From an uncultured Aquimarina sp. (GTDB lineage Bacteria > Bacteroidota > Bacteroidia > Flavobacteriales > Flavobacteriaceae): 36,216 bases of DNA. Shown piece by piece: positions 25,401-32,654 of this stretch (position 1 is its first letter; each line of letters opens with the position of its first letter). The notes beneath the pieces were generated by a model, which worked only from the letters and a program-made list of their open reading frames with translations, did not search any database and was not told where the DNA came from. A program made the translations under genes and the position numbers. The stretch lies in NCBI GenBank assembly GCA_938011245.1, contig CALLUJ010000057.1:1-36216 (forward strand), given 5' to 3'.

Positions 25401-26148
25401 AAGACCAAAAGCAGCTATTATAAGAGAAAAAGGAAGTAATTCCGAGCGAGAAATGGCGAACTCTTTATACTTAGCAGGTTTTGATGTGAAGGATGTACAT
25501 ATGACGGACTTAATTTCGGGTCGTGAGACCTTAGAAGATGTTCAGTTTATTGGTGCTGTAGGAGGGTTCTCTAATTCGGATGTATTAGGATCCGCAAAAG
25601 GTTGGGCAGGAGCGTTTAAATATAACCATAAAGCTCGTACTGCGTTGGAAAGTTTCTTTAAAAGAGAGGATACTCTTTCGGTAGGGATTTGTAACGGATG
25701 TCAGTTATGGATAGAGTTAGGACTTATGGATCAAGAGCAAACGCAAAAGGCTAAAATGCTTCATAACGACTCTAATAAACACGAGAGTAATTTTACTTCT
25801 GTGAAAATTCAAAAGAACAATTCGGTAATGCTTTCTAATTTAGAAGGTACAACTCTTGGTGTTTGGATTTCTCATGGAGAGGGAAAGTTTAGTTTACCGG
25901 CATCCGAACAATCTTATAATATTGTAGCAAAGTATGGCTACCAAGATTATCCTGCGAACCCTAATGGATCGAGTTATAATACAGCAATGTTAGCTACTAA
26001 AGATGGTAGACATTTAGCAACAATGCCGCATATTGAGAGATCTATTTTTCAATGGAACTGGGCAAACTACCCAGCAGGTCGTAAAGACCAGGTAAGTCCT
26101 TGGTTACAGGCTTTTGTAAATGCGAGGGTTTGGATTGAAAAGCAATAA
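22489..26148 (+). CDS. purL: Phosphoribosylformylglycinamidine synthase, large single-chain form
   Basis: A 1219-residue enzyme of purine synthesis that converts FGAR and glutamine to FGAM with ATP. The N-terminal FGAR-AT domain is followed by the ATP-binding core (SEHCRHKIFNG at about 168; KAETHNFPTTVEPFNGAATGAGGE) and a second core half (KDSLSMK). The C-terminal class I glutaminase has Cys1068 in GICNGCQ and His1181/Glu1183 in PHIERS. All three domains are intact, so ammonia channelling is expected. This long form, as in E. coli, replaces the separate PurS/PurQ/PurL set. It is the only gene on the plus strand between 22265 and 26561 and seems to stand alone. Confidence 0.97.
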   Translation: MIHFFGNPNQKVFAVQTSTEISFENIQKLSWLFGDQSKIEATTINAYFVGPRAAMITPWSTNAVEITQNMAIEGIIRIEEFLASTEAFADFDPMLSEKFESLNQEMFAINVVPETVLPIEDIAAYNIKEGLSLSDEEVAYLEGVATKIGRKLTDSEVFGFSQVNSEHCRHKIFNGTFVIDGKEKPTSLFKLIKKTSQEHPNGIVSAYKDNVAFVKGPKATQFAPKTANKPDYYQEKEFESVISLKAETHNFPTTVEPFNGAATGAGGEIRDRLAGGKGSLPLAGTAVYMTSYSRLEENRPWEQKVLERQWLYQTPMDILIKASNGASDFGNKFGQPLITGSVLTFEHEEEARLIGFDKVIMQAGGIGYGKAEQAIKEKPNTGDEIVILGGENYRIGMGGAAVSSADTGGNSSGIELNAIQRSNPEMQKRAANAIRGMVESDENSIVSIHDHGAGGHLNCLSELVEETGGKINLDKLPVGDPTLSAKEIIGNESQERMGLVIDSKSLETLTEIAERERAPIYNVGKVTGDDRFTFESATTGEKPMDLNLEDMFGSSPKTIMTDGSVTYKYEDLSYEASKTEDYIKQVLQLEAVACKDWLTNKVDRCVGGKVAKQQCTGPLQLPLNNVGVMALDYNSTNGVATSIGHSPLTGLIDPAAGSKNAIAESLTNLVWAPLEEGLKSVSLSANWMWACNNKGEDARLYTAVEAVSDFAISLGINIPTGKDSLSMKQKYPDKDVIAPGTVIISAAGHCNEINKVVEPVFQKEGGAIYYINISEDNFKLGGSSFAQVLNKIGNEAPTIKNDANFVTTFNTVQQLINEGQILAGHDIGSGGLITTLLELCFADVDLGANIDLSNLNEADTTKVLFAENIGLVFQAKENAVIETVLSKENIKFNKIGTVVESDRLSLKNESDSLSLSISELRDVWFKTSYLLDQKQSGLAKAKERYENYKNQALQFIFPVDFDGKKPEVTGKRPKAAIIREKGSNSEREMANSLYLAGFDVKDVHMTDLISGRETLEDVQFIGAVGGFSNSDVLGSAKGWAGAFKYNHKARTALESFFKREDTLSVGICNGCQLWIELGLMDQEQTQKAKMLHNDSNKHESNFTSVKIQKNNSVMLSNLEGTTLGVWISHGEGKFSLPASEQSYNIVAKYGYQDYPANPNGSSYNTAMLATKDGRHLATMPHIERSIFQWNWANYPAGRKDQVSPWLQAFVNARVWIEKQ

Positions 26149-26166
26149 TTAAATAATTTGTATTAT

Positions 26167-26337
26167 CTATTCATAATTATTATGGATGTTATTGTTTATT
26201 CCGTCGAAAAATATTTTAGATGTTAAAATATTCTTATCTCTATATGTAAAAAGCTTGTACTCGTTAGGAAAAAATGAGTTAGTAGTTTTTCTTACATATT
26301 TTAAAGTTTTAGCATTATTTAAATTAATTAGTTCCAT
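26167..26337 (-). CDS. Possible small hypothetical protein, 56 residues
   Basis: An ATG at 26337 opens a 56-codon frame ending TAG. The peptide begins MELINLNNAKTLKYVRKTTN and includes FFPNEYKLFTYRDKNILTS; it is basic with charged residues and no signal or membrane segment. No family is recognised. The frame would be read from a transcript running past the terminator of the DUF5060 gene or from an unseen promoter. It may be chance in AT-rich DNA, but the composition looks protein-like. Confidence 0.25.
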   Translation of the reverse strand: MELINLNNAKTLKYVRKTTNSFFPNEYKLFTYRDKNILTSKIFFDGINNNIHNNYE

Positions 26338-26470
26338 TTTTTGATTTTAGTGTTAGACTTGTTATATCATTTCTACTGTAATATGATTTTATTAAATACC
26401 TCTATAACTATATTTATTTTGTTATTATAGTTCTCAAAAAAAAGAATAAAATTTAAGTCATTTTAACAAA

Positions 26471-26507
26471 AAAGTACCGAGAGCATAACTCTCGGTACTT
26501 TTAGTTT
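26471..26507. terminator. Terminator between purL and the large DUF5060 gene
   Basis: Perfect 13-bp stem, 26471-26483 with 26489-26501, loop CATAA. On the minus strand it is followed by TTTTTTG, so it best serves the DUF5060 gene, whose stop is at 26562; the plus side has only TTTTAGTTTT. Confidence 0.85.
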
Positions 26508-26561
26508 TCTGCATTTAATTAATAAATATTTACTGATAATTAATTAAAGTATTTTTAAAAT

Positions 26562-29500
26562 TTAATTAATAAATAACTTTTCAACAGATATTACGTCAGA
26601 GCTATCTTTATTCAGTATAGTTACGATATATAAACCAGTGGCAAAAGAAAAAACAGGAATACTAACTTCTTCAGACTTAGCAATTGTTTCGTATAGTTTT
26701 TTACCTGTAAGATTATTAATTGTAATATGCTGACCAATAGTTAAATTAATAATATTAACCTTTTCACTTGTTGGATTTGGAAATAATAGAATATCGGTAT
26801 TGAGATTAGCACTATTAGTAGTGTCAAATCTAGCTCCAACAGGAATAATTTCCCATTTTTGGTTATTGTTATTAATATTAAAAGAATAAGTAATTACGTT
26901 GGTATTCAATCGGCCAAAATTACGGTCTAAACTTTGTGTTAAACAATGTAAAGGTTTAAGAATAAAGTTTCCACTATTATTAACACTTATTTTCCATTTT
27001 TGATGATCTCCTAATGCGCTAGTATAGGTTGCTACTTGCTCATTATTAGCACATTTTGCAAAAGGAACTTCTAAAAAACCTTCAGTTGCTTGATTTTTAA
27101 TAGTGTAAACATTATCTCCTTGATGAGTGAAAATCCATTTTTGAATTCCTCTATTAGAAGGGTTTGTCATATATGTTTTATCATCATCATTAGGTCTAGA
27201 AACTAATCTTTGATTAGAAGTTGTAGAACCTATGTAATAAGCACCATCGACAATTAATTGCTCACTCAAATCTAATGAAGGCACAGTAGGGGTAGGCGTA
27301 CTACAGCTATAAGTTAGAATTAGTTTAGGAGCTTTAGCTCCTCCTTCTTTAGAAACAAACGATACATCATTACCATTAGTTTGACGCACGATTAGACTAA
27401 TAGTTTGATTAGGAGTAATATCAGAAAGTTCCCATTCATAAGCAGTATTTAAATTATAGTTAGAATTTAAGCTACCGATTACTGCAGTTCCCTGTGGTCT
27501 GTTAGTAGATGAAATGTTAGCTTCATTCCAATTGTTAGAAGTTCCTTTAATTATTTCAATAATTCCAGAACCACTATCACTACCTACGCTTAATTGAAGT
27601 TTAACACTTGTAAGAACACCAGGTGTATTTGGAATTCTAAATTTTAAATAAGTTTCTCTTTTGCCAGATTCGACTCTAAGTTCGGTATTGTTAAAAGCGG
27701 TGTCATTTTGTAAATAAGCATCTTGGTCTACCGTTACTGTTATGTTCTCGTTACAATTACTGGTAGTTGGCGAAGTAGGAGGTGTTGGAACAGCAGGGGG
27801 TGTTGGAGCGGAAGGAGTGTTAGAGCAGTTAATTTCTATAGAAACCCAACGACCCCTAGAAAAAGCAGTTCCATTGCCTTCTGCAATTTCTCCATTAGTT
27901 ACGGAGTTAAATTCAACTCGAATTTCATCTCCATTGTTTAGAGCAATGTTTTCCCAAATATTACTAGCAGGGGTGTAATCAGGGCTTCCAGTACCAAAAA
28001 TTCTAGGATTTTGAAACACTTCTCTTTGTGTAACACCATTGATAGAGATTCTATATTCACTCTCACCATCTAGCTCTGTTAATGTATTCAACTTTAAATT
28101 GTAAGTTCCTGTAATTCCATTGAAAGTGGTAGTTGCGGCGGCAAAAACGTTTTTGAATTGAGCGGCATTAATACCTACAGCATTTCTATCATTATCCACA
28201 TAGGCAGAAGAAAAGCCAGTTATATTTCTGTTAGTGAAATCTGATATTGCATCCAATATTGAAGAATTATTACAGTTCCCTGTTGTGGGTGGTGTAACAG
28301 GAGGAGTAGGGTTATTTTTCCCAGAACAAATGGTTTCTTCTCTATTTAAACCTTGAGGATTAGTTACTCCATTTTTAAACAATACAACTCTATCAATTAA
28401 ATGATTTTTAGAGCGTCCAGAAATTTCCATAGTATATATTCCAGCAGTATCAAATTCAGCAAAAATTCTATGCGCATCAAAATCACTAGTGGAAGTTACC
28501 CATGTCCAATCGGTAGAGCTACTTAAGTAAACTTTAAACCAACCATTACTGCCTGCTCCTGCAGGATTAGGAGATTTGCCAGAACCTTTAGGAAAAATAC
28601 GATTTGTATCTCTTTCAGCATAAAAATCGGAAGCATCTGGGAATCGTAACCAGCTATCATTATGTTCAGTACTATTGTTCCCTTTACCTACTCTACTTCT
28701 CCATCTAAATTCGTATTTACCAGGACTATTAATACGAATTTTGGTTGTAATTATTCCATTTCCAGGAGTTCCAAAACTATCGTTTCCTAACCATTCAATA
28801 AAACTGCTACCACTAAATCCATCTCGATCAGACTTTATTTCCCAAGATGTTCCCGTTGTATTTAAGTTTTCGGTTTCTATAACTACAATGTTATTCTTTT
28901 CTTCAAAATCAAAATCACAGTTTTCGTTAGTAGTTGGAGGGGTAGGATTACTCACTACAGGCAGAGAAGTTATAGGCTCGTTAGTTATTAAAGCAACCCA
29001 ATCTAAGTTAGCATTACTAGGTGGATTACCAATACTTCTGTTACCACCACCACTAATACTACGTATGTTTCCGTCTCTTAAATCGCCACCGTTTCTAGGA
29101 TCAAACCATTTTACAGTATAATTTCCAGATTGTCTATTAAGATTTAAGTTAGTGCTTCCACCATTTTCTAAAAGAATAATATAAGATTTACCTTCTTCGG
29201 CTAAGCAATTTGCAGAACCCGATACTAAATTGTCTTTGTTTGACATTTTCCAAACATTAAGATTGTATTTTTTAAAGAAATCGATAATAGCAATTCTCGT
29301 CCAATTAAATAGTGTGCTAAAACGATCAAAATTTTCAGTTCTAAAATCTCCTTGAGAACCGCCATACCACATTACTCCGATACCACCAGCAATTAATGTT
29401 TTCCACAAAACATGTACCCTAGCTCTTTTAGAGTCAACTTGTTTATTGTTTATGTCTGCATTTGTAAATACACCATCTCTACCTGAGTTTTGTTCGTCAC

Positions 29501-30779
29501 TAGCAACAGCCCAAGGAATACCATTTTCTCTAGAGTTATTAATCCAAGTTAGAATTCCACTATCTCCATTATATCCATCTCTAATATTGTTTGAGGTTTG
29601 GATAGATGCACCAGTAAGCTTGGCATTATTACTAAGTAAATAATTATAAATTTTGTTATGTCTACCAGGATAGGTGTGTAAGACTCTATGGTTTTGCCAA
29701 GGGTCTATATCGGCCAACCAATTAATTTTAGGTAACGGGTCGTTAGAACCACTAATAATACCGTCAGGACCTCCATATTCTTCAGAGATGTTCCACTCTA
29801 TAGCTAAGTGATGCCCAAAACGAGCAACCATTTCGCGGTAAAAAATTCTCATTATATCACCTGTAATACGATCAGAATTTTCGGATTCAGACAACTTGTA
29901 GTGCATCATTAAACCTTGTTCTTCAGCATGGTCAAATACAACTTCCCATTGAGCAAGTTTAGAAATATCATAAATAAATTTATTTTGGTTGAATTGACTA
30001 TCACCTCTTAGCCAAGGACTAACAGATCTATCATCACCTCCAAACAAAGACATAGAAAAAGAATTCATTTTTTCGTTTCTTAAATAATTAAGAGCTCCAA
30101 TAATACCTCTCCCTTTTCCTCCATCCCAAGTGGGGTCTCCATTTTTGAAGTCAGAAACATGTGGTGTAAATCTGTGTTCGTCATTATTACCACCACCACC
30201 TTCGGAATCAAATTCGTGATAGTGTAATATGTTCTCTGGCGAGTCTGGACCTAATTTTAAAAAATACTCTCCTGTTTCAGAAAAACGTAAGTATCTTTTC
30301 TGATTATTATTTCCATTAGATATTGGTAATAATCTACCTTTGGCTCTTAAGTCTACACCTGTTTTGTTGCTTCTAGAAATAGTACCTATATCTCCAGTTA
30401 TTCTACGAGTGGGGCTAGGTAAAGTGTTTACTGTTGAAAGAGCTACATTGTTACCTTCGTAGTATAATAACTCGTATGTCCAAATTCCAATTTCATTAGG
30501 TCTTAATATTGCTTTAAAAATAGATCCCGAAGTAGCATTACTATTTTCGGCATTACCATCTGCAGCAAAAAAACCAGGAACCCTGTAAGAATTACCCGAT
30601 GGGCTTTTAAAAACAACATCTAAACGATGATTTCTAAAAGTATTATTTGTTTCGGTAATATTTTTTCCAATATCAAAGGAAAGTTCAATTTTGTGCCATT
30701 TTCGTAATTCTCCAGTAATAGTTTGAGCTTTTAAACATAGGCTGTAAAGAGCCATTACGAGCAATAGAATTTTTTTCAT
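26562..30779 (-). CDS. Secreted multidomain DUF5060 glycoside hydrolase-like protein, T9SS cargo
   Basis: A 1405-residue exported protein. Order: signal peptide (1-19); DUF5060 (about 20-125, VPGFFAADGNAE); TIM-barrel-like catalytic region (about 160-510) with WNISEE (Glu333/334) and ASDEQ (Glu429); PF12904-like domain (about 530-600, KWFDPRNGGD); a carbohydrate-binding-like module (about 628-802, IVVIETENLN); a second beta-rich module (about 840-985); a DNRLRE/CBM96-like domain (about 1013-1158, TYLKFRIP); a ricin-type trefoil (about 1170-1315, QKWIF, QKWKI, QKWEI); and a T9SS domain (about 1330-1405, LLFPNPTS). Pro/Thr linkers separate the modules. It is a paralog of the protein at 4601-7333, with the binding module moved from the N- to the C-terminal side. 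Substrate unknown, probably algal polysaccharide. Confidence 0.78.
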   Translation of the reverse strand: MKKILLLVMALYSLCLKAQTITGELRKWHKIELSFDIGKNITETNNTFRNHRLDVVFKSPSGNSYRVPGFFAADGNAENSNATSGSIFKAILRPNEIGIWTYELLYYEGNNVALSTVNTLPSPTRRITGDIGTISRSNKTGVDLRAKGRLLPISNGNNNQKRYLRFSETGEYFLKLGPDSPENILHYHEFDSEGGGGNNDEHRFTPHVSDFKNGDPTWDGGKGRGIIGALNYLRNEKMNSFSMSLFGGDDRSVSPWLRGDSQFNQNKFIYDISKLAQWEVVFDHAEEQGLMMHYKLSESENSDRITGDIMRIFYREMVARFGHHLAIEWNISEEYGGPDGIISGSNDPLPKINWLADIDPWQNHRVLHTYPGRHNKIYNYLLSNNAKLTGASIQTSNNIRDGYNGDSGILTWINNSRENGIPWAVASDEQNSGRDGVFTNADINNKQVDSKRARVHVLWKTLIAGGIGVMWYGGSQGDFRTENFDRFSTLFNWTRIAIIDFFKKYNLNVWKMSNKDNLVSGSANCLAEEGKSYIILLENGGSTNLNLNRQSGNYTVKWFDPRNGGDLRDGNIRSISGGGNRSIGNPPSNANLDWVALITNEPITSLPVVSNPTPPTTNENCDFDFEEKNNIVVIETENLNTTGTSWEIKSDRDGFSGSSFIEWLGNDSFGTPGNGIITTKIRINSPGKYEFRWRSRVGKGNNSTEHNDSWLRFPDASDFYAERDTNRIFPKGSGKSPNPAGAGSNGWFKVYLSSSTDWTWVTSTSDFDAHRIFAEFDTAGIYTMEISGRSKNHLIDRVVLFKNGVTNPQGLNREETICSGKNNPTPPVTPPTTGNCNNSSILDAISDFTNRNITGFSSAYVDNDRNAVGINAAQFKNVFAAATTTFNGITGTYNLKLNTLTELDGESEYRISINGVTQREVFQNPRIFGTGSPDYTPASNIWENIALNNGDEIRVEFNSVTNGEIAEGNGTAFSRGRWVSIEINCSNTPSAPTPPAVPTPPTSPTTSNCNENITVTVDQDAYLQNDTAFNNTELRVESGKRETYLKFRIPNTPGVLTSVKLQLSVGSDSGSGIIEIIKGTSNNWNEANISSTNRPQGTAVIGSLNSNYNLNTAYEWELSDITPNQTISLIVRQTNGNDVSFVSKEGGAKAPKLILTYSCSTPTPTVPSLDLSEQLIVDGAYYIGSTTSNQRLVSRPNDDDKTYMTNPSNRGIQKWIFTHQGDNVYTIKNQATEGFLEVPFAKCANNEQVATYTSALGDHQKWKISVNNSGNFILKPLHCLTQSLDRNFGRLNTNVITYSFNINNNNQKWEIIPVGARFDTTNSANLNTDILLFPNPTSEKVNIINLTIGQHITINNLTGKKLYETIAKSEEVSIPVFSFATGLYIVTILNKDSSDVISVEKLFIN

Positions 30780-30985
30780 AATAATTTGATTTAAGTTTTG
30801 AGTTTCTTAAATATAACCTAAAAAAAATATAAAAAAGTTAATTTTTGATTAGTGTATTATGCGTTTTCATCTGCAATTCTATATAAAAAAATACAATAAC
30901 GTTAAGTGTTGGTTAAATTTAGATTAAGAGTAATTTTTTGATAAAAAGTAGTTTTTTGTAAATTTTAGCTTGCAAAAAAAAACAC

Positions 30986-31005
30986 TTAAAATATATATAT
31001 TTTAA
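30986..31005. repeat. 20-bp AT-only palindrome
   Basis: TTAAAATATA and its complement are joined directly. It sits 207 bases upstream of the DUF5060 gene start. Such a run can arise by chance in AT-rich DNA, so an operator role is only a possibility. Confidence 0.3.
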
Positions 31006-31246
31006 CATTAAATTAACATTTTATGTTTACATGCAATCTGTTTTAATTAAAAAGCGATAATTCAGATTAAATGTGTTAAATGTTTGATTGGCTTATGGTT
31101 TGTAAGGTTTTCTTACCTATGTGTTTGTTTTTAATCTGTTTTAACTATTTAAAATAGATTGATTTAAAAGGAAAACAAATTTTGTTTAGTAAAAGTATCG
31201 TGAATTTTAAACACAAATTACTTAATTTTAATAAACCGAATATGTT

Positions 31247-31254
31247 TATATTTG
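31247..31254 (+). promoter_or_regulatory. -7 element of pyrH-frr
   Basis: TATATTTG matches TAnnTTTG 25 bases upstream of the pyrH ATG, implying a leader of about 20 bases. The -33 position reads ATT, not TTG. Confidence 0.5.
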
Positions 31255-31279
31255 CTTTACTTATTTTGCAAATACATAT

Positions 31280-31987
31280 ATGAAGTACAAAAGAATACTT
31301 TTAAAATTGTCGGGAGAAGCTTTAATGGGCGATTTACAATATGGTATAGATCCTAAACGTTTATCGGAATATGCACAGCAAGTTAAAGAAATAACCAGTT
31401 TAGGGATTCAAGTAGCTATTGTAATAGGAGGTGGGAATATTTTTAGAGGTGTTGCTGGAGCTAGTAAGGGAATGGATCGCGTACAAGGAGATCATATGGG
31501 TATGCTTGCTACAGTTATTAATGGTTTGGCTTTGCAAGGAGCTATGGAAGATCAAGGTATAAAAACACGTTTACAATCTGCTATTGAAGTTAACGAAGTA
31601 GCAGAACCCTTTATCCGTAGAAGAGCAATGCGTCACTTAGAGAAAGGACGTGTCGTTATTTTTGGAGGAGGTACAGGGAATCCTTATTTTACTACCGATT
31701 CAGCTGCAGTACTAAGAGCTATAGAGATTAAAGCAGATGTAATTTTAAAAGGAACACGTGTAGATGGAATTTATACAGCAGATCCAGAAAAAGACGCTTC
31801 AGCAACAAAGTTTGATACGATTTCTTTTGAAGATGTTTTGAAAAAAGGTTTAAAAGTAATGGATACCACAGCTTTTACTCTAAGCCAAGAAAATAAACTG
31901 CCAATTATTGTATTTGATATGAATACAAAAGGGAATTTATTAAAATTAGTAAAAGGAGAAACTGTAGGTACCACAGTAAACGTATAA
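31280..31987 (+). CDS. pyrH: UMP kinase
   Basis: A 235-residue bacterial-type uridylate kinase that makes UDP from UMP and ATP and is feedback-inhibited by UTP in known members. The N-terminal [18 protein letters not shown] is the signature, with the glycine loop IGGGNIFRG around 55 and [13 protein letters not shown] around 135-148. Length is normal. It is the first gene of pyrH-frr, followed after 28 bases by frr, the usual order. Confidence 0.97.
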   Translation: MKYKRILLKLSGEALMGDLQYGIDPKRLSEYAQQVKEITSLGIQVAIVIGGGNIFRGVAGASKGMDRVQGDHMGMLATVINGLALQGAMEDQGIKTRLQSAIEVNEVAEPFIRRRAMRHLEKGRVVIFGGGTGNPYFTTDSAAVLRAIEIKADVILKGTRVDGIYTADPEKDASATKFDTISFEDVLKKGLKVMDTTAFTLSQENKLPIIVFDMNTKGNLLKLVKGETVGTTVNV

Positions 31988-32015
31988 CAGAAGAAAATTA
32001 TAATTGAGTACGGTA

Positions 32016-32579
32016 ATGAATGAAGAAATAGATTTTATATTAGATAGTACAAAAGAGTCTATGAAAGGGGCTTTGGCTCATTTAGAAAAACAATTTTCTA
32101 ATATTAGAGCAGGGAAGGCAACCCCTTCTATGTTAGGGAGCGTAATGGTAGATTATTATGGTTCTCAAACACCATTAAATCAAGTAGGTAATGTGTCTAC
32201 TCCAGATGCTAGAACCATTACAATTCAGCCCTATGAAAAATCGATGATGCAAGAAATAGAAAAGGGAATTATGTTAGCTAATTTAGGTTTTAATCCTATG
32301 AATAATGGAGAAGTAGTTATTATTAGCGTTCCACCCCTTACCGAAGAGCGTCGTAAAGATTTAGTAAAACAAGCGAAGGCGGAAGCAGAAGATTCTAAAA
32401 TAGGAGTGCGTAATGATAGAAAGAGCGCAAATAATGAAATTAAGAAATTAGAAAAAGAAGGTCTTTCGGAAGATTTAGCTAAAAATACAGAAGCCGATAT
32501 TCAGAACATGACAGACATTCATATTAAGAAAATTGATGAAATGTTAGTGGTTAAAGAAAAAGAAATAATGACGGTGTAA
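32016..32579 (+). CDS. frr: Ribosome recycling factor
   Basis: A 187-residue ribosome recycling factor that with EF-G splits post-termination ribosomes. The signature is FSNIRAGKATPSMLGSV with VDYYGSQTPLNQ, and the C-terminal coiled arms end KIDEMLVVKEKEI. The ATG at 32016 gives MNEEIDFILDS and the normal length; a TTG four codons upstream is possible but less likely. It follows pyrH in the same transcript and is ended by a strong hairpin. Confidence 0.96.
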   Translation: MNEEIDFILDSTKESMKGALAHLEKQFSNIRAGKATPSMLGSVMVDYYGSQTPLNQVGNVSTPDARTITIQPYEKSMMQEIEKGIMLANLGFNPMNNGEVVIISVPPLTEERRKDLVKQAKAEAEDSKIGVRNDRKSANNEIKKLEKEGLSEDLAKNTEADIQNMTDIHIKKIDEMLVVKEKEIMTV

Positions 32580-32595
32580 TTACTGTTATATACCG

Positions 32596-32627
32596 AAAAA
32601 GCAACGTTGAAAAACGTTGCTTTTTTT
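32596..32627 (+). terminator. pyrH-frr terminator
   Basis: AAAAAGCAACGTT (32596-32608) pairs perfectly with AACGTTGCTTTTT (32613-32625) around GAAA, followed by more T. A strong intrinsic terminator 16 bases after the frr stop. Confidence 0.92.
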
Positions 32628-32654
32628 ATGATAATATTCAAAGTTAAGTAAGTT

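Larger units (their letters stand above)
26149..26561. other. Convergent intergenic region with a small ORF and a terminator
   Basis: The 413 bases hold one plausible small minus-strand ORF (26167-26337) and the hairpin at 26471-26501. Apart from these I see nothing coding or repeated. Confidence 0.6.
30780..31279. other. Divergent intergenic region upstream of pyrH
   Basis: 500 bases between the minus-strand DUF5060 gene and pyrH. It contains an AT-only 20-bp palindrome (30986-31005) and the pyrH -7 element. No promoter match was found for the minus-strand gene, and no coding frame is convincing. Confidence 0.55.
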
